This document shows, in pieces, positions 56,167 through 64,000 of a stretch of DNA of 64,000 nt. The stretch is taken from the NCBI GenBank assembly GCA_037903355.1, contig JBAJFE010000011.1, positions 2,241,001 to 2,305,000 of the forward strand. The letters are read 5' to 3'. The position numbers were made by a program, and so were the translations under genes. Origin of the DNA: Trichuris trichiura (taxonomy: Eukaryota; Nematoda; Enoplea; Trichinellida; Trichuridae). The notes under the pieces are model-generated. The model had not been told where the DNA came from. It saw only the letters and a program-made list of their open reading frames with translations, and ran no database searches. Every line of letters starts with the position of its first letter. Positions within the stretch are counted from its first letter, which is position 1.

Positions 56167-57430
56167 GGACTCTCTTTGCGTATTCTTCCTTTTCTCCGTC
56201 GTCGTCTTCTATTTGCTCGGTCCATATCGACCGGCTGTTGTTTTGTGGCTGCATATAATTCAAGCTCAAAAGATGATGGCCTTGACGGTCAAGTCCTGTC
56301 GTATCTGCTATCAGCTGTGCTGCTAGCATTGCCCAAGCCGACCTTAGTCATAATATGGTCTTGTCCATCGGCAGGTTCCGACACATCGTCCACATGTATT
56401 CGCGCGCTCCAATCATCGAACCTACACGTACTGAAAGACAGACAGATACATGCAAACCATTATTTAGGCATATTGTCTTCCTCGTTTGTCATGCCATCGC
56501 ATCTTGCTTCGTCTAAGCATCATCGTTCAGTTAATGTCAATCGAATACTCGCTATGATTTCTTTCCTTTCTCATTCTCTGTTCCGACCCGTGTGCCAAAC
56601 ATGTACGTACGCGCTGTGGTTCCCCTTGAACACGCGACCTGTGGTCGTCCAAGCCGTTCGGATCCGCAATCATTTTTTCATGGGTTTCCCTGTTTTTATG
56701 TTGTTGCCGCCCACTATTATCAATTATCAAACTATTATTATTATTATTATTACTACCCATAACGGGCTTTGGTTTGTTAAAAACCTTCCATGGAAAAAAC
56801 AGTGCGTCAATGCCCATTTCGCCAACTGTTTTGCGCATGTATCATCTTTTGCAGGCTAGACGAACGAACCAACGGCAAGCGGCGACAGCAACGCTAGTTT
56901 CGCAGATAGTCGAAACAAAATTCTGCCTATCTAATGCACATCCGCACATAGGCTGTTTCGGGGAGGCGAAAAATGTCACCCAAAGAAAGGTCAGGTCATT
57001 TTATCTCAACATATTTCTTCTTGTATATGTAAGATTTTTAAAAAACGCAGACGATAAGTAAACAAAGCGGCTTGCCCTCATATAATTTGCATAAGTTTGC
57101 TTATACGAGGTCACTTCCTTTTTGAACTATAGCCTTGCCGGTCTAATCATTCAATGGCTTATTTAAACAGTAACTTTGAGCTGAGATTTAAAAGAAACTC
57201 GACGTGATTCAACCTATGAACAATTGCTCAGCCGCTCTTAGCTTCCATTCACTGATTGTCATACACAACATTGCATATAAACAGTTGCTGCAGGCATGGA
57301 AGCTTTGAACATGTTTGCCAACGCGGAAGTTTAATTGATTTTTCACCATTGCCATTAAATGCGATTAATGAACACCCAATCAATAATGGAATGCAATAAA
57401 TGAGTTAGAATGCAAGTATAGATGTGCGGA
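56167..57430. other. Intergenic between FNDC3 and RRM2, with a (TTA)n microsatellite
   Basis: Contains the 3' flanks of two convergent genes. A trinucleotide ATT/TTA repeat spans about 56731-56752. Frames here are short and unsupported. Confidence 0.6.
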
Positions 57431-58712
57431 TTAAAAGTCTTCATCTAAGGTGAAAACATGACTCTCATTGTAATTGCCCATTACGCCGCACTTTTGGTAT
57501 TCGCCCACCTTTCTTTCAAAGAAATTGGTCTTACCTTCAAGCGATATCATTTCCATAAAGTCGAACGGATTCTCAGCATTGTATATCTTGTCGCAGTCCA
57601 ACTCAACCAACAAACGATCGGCCACGTATTCTATGTATTGGCACATCAGTACGCAATTCATGCCGATCAGGTTGACAGGAAGTGCCTCGGTAAGGAACTC
57701 TTGCTCAATGGCGACCGCCTCTCGTATGATCTGCTCGATGCGATCTTTACTGGTCTTGTGTTTCAAGTGAGAAAATAACAAACATGCAAAATCACAGTGC
57801 AGACCCTAAAATGAATGCGAAAGCTTTAAAAATTGCACAGCCTAACGAGCAGTACCTCATCTCGGGAGATGAGCTCATTGCTAAAAGTGAGCCCTGGCAT
57901 GAGACCACGTTTCTTTAGCCAGAAAATCGAAGCGAAGCTTCCCGAAAAGAATATACCCTCGACGGCGGCAAATGCTACTAGTCGATCTCTGAATGGTGAC
58001 TTTTTGTCCGCTATCCATCGTAGAGCCCAATCGGCCTTCTTCTTAACGCATGGAATGGTCTCAATAGCGTTGAACAGGTGGTAGCGCTCCGCTTCATCTT
58101 GAATGTACGTGTCAATCAGCAGACTATACATCTCCGAGTGAATATTTTCTATAGCAATTTGGAAGCCGTAAAAGCAGCGAGCCTCTGTCACCTGAATTTC
58201 CCGAGAAAAGCGTTCAACCTACAAAAGCGACGCGCAGGGATTTCAAAGTATTGCCAACAATATTAAAGGGACTAACCAAATTTTCGAACACTATTCCATC
58301 GGAAGCGGCGAAGAAAGCGAGTACATACGAGATGAAGTGCTTCTCGTTCGCGTTCAGCTTTTCCCAGTCGGTCATGTCTCTGCTAAGGTCAACCTCCTCA
58401 ACCGTCCAAAATGAAGCTTCGGCTTTTTTGTAATAGCTCCAAATGTCCGGATATTGCAGAGGCAAAAGCACAAAGCGTTTTGGATTCGGACGTAGCAAAG
58501 GCTCGTCCAAGTCGCCATTGGTAGGTTCCATCTCCTTGGAAGCAATCTTTTCGGCACTCTCCGTTACCGAGTCCCCGTTGTACTGATCGCTCGATCGCTT
58601 CTTGGGCGATGCCTCTACGGACTGAAACGAAAATAGTAAAACTACAGTACACTTTTACACCGCTTACTCTCACGGTGGAGTCCTTCTTGCTCTCCTCACT
58701 TCGAGACTCCAT
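57431..58712 (-). CDS. RRM2: Ribonucleoside-diphosphate reductase small subunit (R2)
   Basis: Four exons on -: 58712-58674, 58621-58277, 58218-57856 and 57805-57431, giving 373 residues. An in-frame ATG three codons upstream (58721) is an alternative start. Diiron and radical features are present: [12 protein letters not shown] with the Asp ligand, [20 protein letters not shown] with Glu and His ligands, the radical Tyr in [20 protein letters not shown], and [20 protein letters not shown]. The C-terminus FTLDEDF is the peptide that docks on the R1 subunit. With R1 it makes dNTP precursors for DNA synthesis in the cytosol. The variable N-terminus ([13 protein letters not shown]) lacks an obvious KEN box, so cell-cycle degradation is uncertain. 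The gene is divergent from CIAO1, with about 365 bp between starts. Confidence 0.97.
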
Positions 58713-59077
58713 TCGATGCAATTTATTGTTTTTTGTAAAAGAATTAACCAGCTACAATTCGGCAAGAATGTTTGCGCGGATTGCAATCGAACGATAATCG
58801 CTAAATCGTCGACCCAACACACAATCAACTGTTTATTTCAAACAACCGTTCTGTAGAACGTACAGTACACCTAATGTGCAGGTTTAGATCCTCTCGACGT
58901 GCCGAGAATAACAACAATAGCAGCTAGCAACTATTTTGCAATTATTCGAGTTGCATTTTAATTTTAGGATTTCAAACACATTTAATTAGTTCGCCTAAAT
59001 TGTTTCTCCTTCCACGAGCGAAGATGCTACTTGAAAATGTTGTAATTACTGTACGTAAACTGCGAAAAGTGTTCGAA
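58713..59077. promoter_or_regulatory. Shared divergent promoter region of RRM2 and CIAO1
   Basis: The two start codons face away from each other across 365 bp, so both promoters must lie here. No TATA box or specific operator was recognised. The short ATG-initiated extension at 59024 in frame with CIAO1 is treated as 5' sequence. Confidence 0.45.
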
Positions 59078-60305
59078 ATGGAGTTAAGCTTGGTGGCTCA
59101 GCTAACCGGTCATGCTGCATCGGTTTGGAGTGTTAGCTGGCATCCCAAAGGCCATTTGCTGGCATCCGCTTCCAGCGATCAGAGCGTAAGATTGTGGTCT
59201 CAGGAAGGCAAGTCGTCTCGCGCGCGACAATCTTTATGTCGCTGTTCAGCCTTTGATTAATGCTTCTTAGGAGCCGAATGGATTTGTAAATCCACTCTTG
59301 AAGGTGAACACACTGGCACTATACGTACAGTTGCGTTTTCTCCATGCGGGGGTTACTTAGCGTCCGGTGGCTTTGACTCTCAAACGATCGTGTACAGACG
59401 AAACGAGTGAGCGAATCTGTTTCTTTCGTTGCTTTGCATATATCATCCGTTCAGGTTTGAGTTTGAAGTAGTTGCTTCGCTGCAATCGCACGACAAAGAA
59501 ATCAAATGCGTTTCGTGGTCTCCGTCTGGACAGTTTTTGGCGACGTGTGGTCGTGATAAAACGGTGTGCATTTACGAAAGTAACCTTTCCTTGCTCGTTT
59601 GTTCGCTACTGTTAATAGCCTGCTGTTATTTTGTATACAGTGGACGAAGAGGGTGATTTTCAATGCTCAGGGGCATCGACAGGTGTGCAGCGAGACATAA
59701 AAAGTATTCGTTGGCATCCAAGCGAAACGGTTGGACATCTCATATCAAAGCGCTGATGTTTCGTTGACTCGAAAAATATTTAGATGCTAGCTACCACATG
59801 TTACGATAGCTCAATTGCATTCCACGTGCTGGATGAAGACGAAGATGAATGGGTTGCAGAGGAGCATTTCGTAGGTCACGATTCAACCATATGGTGCTTG
59901 GTTTTTGATTCTACTGGAAACCGGTTTTGCACAAGCAGCTCGGACAAAACTATCAAAGTTTGGGAAAGGACGGACCCTTCGTCTTTGACTTCTTGGAGCT
60001 GCGTTTGCCATATTACTAAGCAGCATGATGGGCCCATCTATTGGGTCGATTGGTACGCAATCTTACCAAAAAACCGCATCTTAACTTGCCACTTAAGGTC
60101 AAGCAAAAATGGTCTGATCATTACAGCAAGCGGCGATAACGCAATTAGAATTTTCAAAGAGAAGAAGAGAAACTCATTCGAATTGTTAAGTAAAATAAAG
60201 AATGCCCACTTGATGGACGTCAATTGCGTTGTGTGGAATCCGTTGAATTCAACTGTTGCTTCGTGTAGTGACGATTGCACTATTAAGCTGTGGTCTTCCA
60301 ATTAA
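59078..60305 (+). CDS. CIAO1: Cytosolic iron-sulfur assembly component CIAO1 (WD40)
   Basis: Six exons: 59078-59207, 59271-59406, 59455-59579, 59641-59729, 59784-60052 and 60098-60305, giving 318 residues (human 339). Seven WD40 repeats form a propeller: [104 protein letters not shown] and [20 protein letters not shown]. The linker [12 protein letters not shown] and the DVNCV motif of the last blade fit CIAO1 rather than a generic WD protein. CIAO1 with MMS19 and CIAO2B delivers Fe-S clusters to cytosolic and nuclear proteins such as DNA polymerases and helicases. Intron 1 has a consensus GC donor (AAG|GCAAGT). An upstream ATG at 59024 is possible, but human CIAO1 begins at this position. Confidence 0.92.
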
Positions 60306-60419
60306 ATTGTGCCCCGTTGGAACATTTAACTATTCGGAGGTGTCATTCCCGTTTTCATTGTAAAAACGCAAATTGTTTTTTTTCAGACGCGGTCCATTCG
60401 CGCGATGTCAGGGTTTATT

Positions 60420-60425
60420 AATAAA
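60420..60425 (+). terminator. AATAAA poly(A) signal of CIAO1
   Basis: A canonical hexamer 115 bp downstream of the CIAO1 stop. Confidence 0.55.
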
Positions 60426-60922
60426 ACTTTCGTAATATCAGCTCAGCGTTAGTCCCGAAAATCTCGGCACAGCGCGAACAGTTGCCTCCGTAAGGAACAG
60501 TCATAAAGAGTTATCCATTTGCTATGAAATCTCATGTTTTCTATGATCACATGCATTTGGGTCATAATTTTAAAACGACTTAATATCGACTAGCGCTCCT
60601 TATAAATAATACTCGAACGTCTATTCGCTTTATCCCGAGTTAAAAATTTGCTTTGTTTTAACTTTATTCACCTGCTAAATAGGGATCGTACTGTAGTAAT
60701 TTAAAAGAAAATTAAGATACATGTTAGACGAACCTGATTTACCAAGTACCGTAATTACGGGTGGTTTTGTAGCTGATCTGCTGTTTTAAACGTGTGCCGC
60801 TCTAGTTGCTGATTTTATAATGTGATTGAACTTCTTCAAAGAAATTGCAATTTAGCGGTAAAGCGTTTGCTAAAGTATGCAGAGCTGAATTTTGTTTTTC
60901 AGGCGAATTCCTCAGAAACGAA

Positions 60923-62342
60923 ATGAGTGATTCACGAGTGAATCCTCGATACCATCTTATGCATGCAATTGGCTTCCGTAAGTGCCTTGAACTTGAATAA
61001 TTTTTGCTAAAGCTTTTTGAATTTACGCAAGACTACTTTTGTTGCATCTCAGCTATGCATATTTTTACTAGCTTACGATTGCAGATAATGCTGACGTTTC
61101 ATGGCTGTGGATTCTCTCTACCATCGTTGGTTTCGTTGCTTCTAGAACGTCGGCGAAAGTGCGCGCAATTCTTAATTATCCAATTGAAGAAGCTTGCAAA
61201 ACCGAAAAGGCAAATTTGGTCATGTCTTTTCTGCCTTGTTGATCTAATGCGCTATTGTTTAGCCTTGGAAAATATTCGTGACCAAACTATGCCCTTCCAG
61301 CTTGGACGATCTTGTCTGGGATTGTATGCTGATATATATGTTCAGGAATGTTGAACGTAAATTCGGAAGCAAAAAATACGCGGTAATTAAAAAGGAGAAT
61401 GCGTTAATTGCGATCGGCAATCACGTTTGCAGAACTTCGTGCTGATCGCCGTCGTAACGAGTGGCTGCCTAGAATTGACTGTTATACGAATTTGGAAAAG
61501 CTTTCAACATTTACCATTCAGCGAAATCGTTAGCGGCCTGTAATAATGAGTTGACAATAGCTCCGAGCAGTAATGCGTATGTTTTCATTCTTAGGTATTC
61601 TCCACTTTGCAGCTGCTTTGTTGCTTATATAGCAACATCGCCAGGTCCTGTTAATGGAAATGAAGTATTCCAAAGATATTTTTTCGCTTGTTATGCCTTC
61701 TTGGTGCTCTTGCGAACATCCTACTACGCGGCCATGTTTTCGGCATTGTGCGGTGCCGTAAGTTTAAAATTTTGTTTCCTATTCGGAGCTGAACGAGATT
61801 TGTCTTATAGATTGCCGGCTTATTGTACATTTCAGACGTGCTTAAGATTCAGCGATGGACTCTGCTTCCAGGCTGGTTAGTTCAACTTGCTGGTAAGTTC
61901 AGAATTCCAAACTTACTATCAAGTGAGCTGCCACCCAACCTTATGGTCCCAATGGGTGCAACAGAAAGCGCCCAGACGGAACAACTTTACGAGTGGTGGG
62001 AGAGCTTTCGTTTTGTTCGCAACGCTACGGTTCGACAGTCGCAGGTTGGCTAGTTGTCCTATGTTGCGAACTTTTGACATCACGCTGCCCGTTTAGGGTA
62101 GTGAAATCCGTGTACGACCACTAACACTTACTGGCCGCTTGTTCCGCCGCTTATTTTCGCCTGGAAGTCGTAGAGAGGTTCGTTTTGGCCAAGGTGACGA
62201 AGCACGAATAACCGAGGAACGAGTACAGACGTTAATGAGTATGGGGTTTTCGGATCGCCAACAAATAGTCGACGTTCTTCGAAGTGTAAACAATGATGTG
62301 AATATTGCCGCAATAATTTTGTCTCAAGAAATCGATCGCTAG
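60923..62342 (+). CDS. UBAC2: UBAC2-like rhomboid-pseudoprotease with UBA domain
   Basis: Multi-exon. Clear pieces are 60923-60977 and 61085-61209 (MSDSRVNPRYHLMHAIGF, a membrane segment), 61263-61382 (CMLIYMFRNVERKFGSKKYA, matching the LLIYNFRIFERRYGSRKFA region of UBAC2), 61433-61528, about 61596-61757, 61812-62044 (IAGLLYISDVLKIQRWTLLP) and 62098-62342. The C-terminus is a UBA domain (EERVQTLMSMGFSDRQQIVD). UBAC2 is an ER membrane protein of the derlin/rhomboid type that restrains UBXD8 and takes part in ER-associated degradation. The rhomboid catalytic Ser/His pair is not apparent, as in the family. The junction between the exons near 61.46 and 61.60 kb does not resolve cleanly, so one exon border there is wrong or unusual. 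Confidence 0.8.
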
Positions 62343-62616
62343 TTGCCGAATCTAGTTTGCTTCGAAGCTGCTGTGCTGCATTACAACGACCGGTTGAATT
62401 CGTTTTGCACTCAGTACTGTATATGTACTTGACTTCTTTTTTACTGTAGTAAATGCAGCCGAGTGTACTTAACAAATTGTTAGGAAAGTGAGTGAACCTG
62501 CATTATTTATTTCGTGACTGTGATTATTGTTAGTGTTAAACAGTTGTGTTGCAGCAGTGGTTAAATTATTTTGCCACTTAGCCATACGTACTAGTTCAAA
62601 ATCTTGTTGGCCGCAG

Positions 62617-63404
62617 ATGCCTGCTAGCAGTGTAACTGAATGCTCAAAGGATGGCCAGAATTTGACCAGCAAAGAAGGTTTTGATTTGCGCCAAGTTTGT
62701 AAGCTTTTCCGAGCTTGCTACGAACAAGACGATAGAATACATCTGGCTGCCTATATACTTGCTTTTCAAGAATTGAACAAGTATGCTTTGCGTTTTGAAT
62801 AATATTTTTCTTTGACTAAACGTTGTTTAGGTTCTTTTTGTTGCTCGGCCGTATCTTTTCGTTCGTATCCGCAGAGATAATGGACAAAACTAGGATTTTG
62901 TCAGAGCACTTGAAGTCAGAGTTGGGTCATCACTACGCGAACGTGCAATCCATGCTGCGTTACGAAGTTGAGGCCGGCCTTGTGCACAGTTGGATCTGTT
63001 CTCGTCCCAGTGGTTCTATGACCCTTCTACGTTTGCATCGTGCTCTTCAATTCGTTGCAAGTTTTATTGAAGCAATTCGTTTGTCAAAGAGCGATCAGAT
63101 TGCTCCGATAGCTCGAAAAGCTTACGATGAAACTCTGGCTCGCTATCATGGTTGGATTGTACGCAAAGCCGTCCATTTAGCCGTATACACTCTTCCTACG
63201 AGAAAGCAAGTACTACCATCTTCTTGAGCGTACATTGCGTGCTTTTTTTACTTGAAGAATTTTCAGCTAATATCTCATCTGTCTGAACGTTTGAGCGAAG
63301 CGGAAACTGAGCAGATTATGCATGAAGTTGTTGTTGAATGTACTGCCGTGTTTGAACGAGTAGATCGGTTGTACTTGGAAAAGCAATTGCACAACATTCC
63401 ATAG
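62617..63404 (+). CDS. CPTP: Ceramide-1-phosphate transfer protein-like (GLTP fold)
   Basis: Three exons: 62617-62780, 62831-63209 and 63267-63404, giving 226 residues (human CPTP 214). The all-helical GLTP domain is seen from GFDLRQVCKLFRACYEQDD to the end. Phosphate-binding arginines appear in LLRLHRALQF, the conserved histidine in YHGWIVRKAV, and TLPTRKQ matches TLPTREV of CPTP. The cationic pocket fits ceramide-1-phosphate rather than glycolipid. In the lipid-binding motif the human SKDVVSKLRI reads SAEIMDKTRI here, so the conserved Asp is Glu. The protein moves ceramide-1-phosphate between membranes in the cytosol, from Golgi to plasma membrane. It lies 275 bp after UBAC2 on the same strand. 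Confidence 0.9.
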
Positions 63405-64000
63405 GGTTAATGTTTTTAACAAACACCCCATTTTTCATCCGGTCATTAGCAACCTGTTGAGCAGTCAATTTTTCTTGTCTTATTTTGATCGTGAAATGCT
63501 TGCCGGTTAGGCATCGAATATGCAAAAATGCTATTGATACTGGAAATAGTATCGATTTCGAAATTGCTCCTCGTGTCTATGCTTTACGTAATTGTTTATT
63601 TTGCGTGTCCACCTGTTCAAGGTGCGATTGGTTTTGTTTCGCCATCAAATAGAATCCGATTCTATCATTGTCATTGCTTTTAGCATTCTGATATTACTCG
63701 CAGAGTGCGTAGCTTTTTTAAATGCGCATCGACTTGTTTTTCTGTAGCACCGACTGCTCCTTCACGCCTAATATGAAAGTACGAATGTTTCCTTTTAATT
63801 CCGCTGAAAGTCAGCCGTTTCGTTTGTGACAGCTTAACATCAATCATTTGAGAATGTGACAAAGCACGACAGTATGGTTTTGTCATGCAAGAAAGAACTT
63901 TCTAGCAGAATATAATGGAAGAATTGCCAATGTCTGAAAAGGGCTTCAATGTGCGTTGATGAATTTTGTGGTGATGAATCGGTCAACTGTTTCTCTTTTA
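63405..64000. other. Right-hand edge, no gene resolved
   Basis: Short - strand frames at 63316-63525 and 63680-63886 overlap or follow the CPTP end. The second is basic and lysine-rich (SGIKRKHSYFHIRREG) and might be an exon of a gene continuing beyond the window, but no splice support was found. Confidence 0.3.

Noticed and set aside
1..64000. CRISPR arrays, bacterial operons, phage or IS elements
   Set aside because: The window is intron-rich animal DNA; no direct-repeat/spacer array or bacterial-type gene was seen.

Overview
This is animal nuclear DNA. Genes have small GT-AG exons, introns of about 45-150 bp and both-strand packing, and nearly every recognisable product is a conserved metazoan protein (Integrator subunit 10, CDK9, Elongin A, FNDC3, a DCN1-like protein, RABGGTB, eIF2A, CIAO1, RRM2, UBAC2, a ceramide-1-phosphate transfer protein). 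The compact introns, a UNC-87-like protein made only of calponin-like repeats, many small secreted proteins and a Penelope-like retroelement suggest a nematode, possibly of the Trichuris/Trichinella clade. The phylum-level call is inference.

Layout. 1-7.0 kb: AT-rich, no supported gene. 7.1-10.0 kb: a single-exon GPCR and a single-exon F-box/TRAF-zinc-finger protein, 120 bp apart on +. 11.06-12.18 kb: a DCN1-like neddylation factor (+, 7 exons), converging on CDK9 (-, 5 exons, 12.40-13.72 kb). 13.7-16.0 kb: small unassigned exons and a diverged duplication. 16.04-20.42 kb: RABGGTB (+), whose 3.07-kb fifth intron holds a broken Penelope-like element with a reverse transcriptase, a GIY-YIG domain and hammerhead-like motifs. 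20.48-22.40 kb: INTS10 (-). 23.4-27.3 kb: two predicted secreted proteins, one long, repetitive and rich in Pro/Ser/Ala. 29.09-29.18 kb: the selenocysteine tRNA (-). 29.9-36.0 kb: Elongin A (+) with a 4.2-kb intron. 36.6-38.5 kb: a calponin-repeat protein and a partial secreted protein (-). 39.3-42.2 kb: eIF2A (+). 42.4-45.2 kb: many coding-like segments on -, probably one unrecognised disordered protein. 46.8-56.2 kb: FNDC3 (+, 13 exons, 1700 residues). 57.4-58.7 kb: ribonucleotide reductase small subunit (-), divergent from CIAO1 (+, 59.1-60.3 kb). 60.9-62.3 kb: UBAC2-like (+). 62.6-63.4 kb: CPTP-like lipid transfer protein (+).

The genes are mostly unrelated housekeeping loci rather than one pathway. 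Loose themes are transcription elongation and RNA processing (CDK9, Elongin A, INTS10) and ubiquitin or ubiquitin-like systems (DCN1-like, F-box protein, Elongin A, UBAC2). Exon joins quoted below were made by hand from reading frame, splice dinucleotides and homology. Where the reading frame closes exactly (DCN1-like, CDK9, RABGGTB, Elongin A, FNDC3, RRM2, CIAO1, CPTP) they are probably correct. Family comparisons come from memory of the families, not from a database search.
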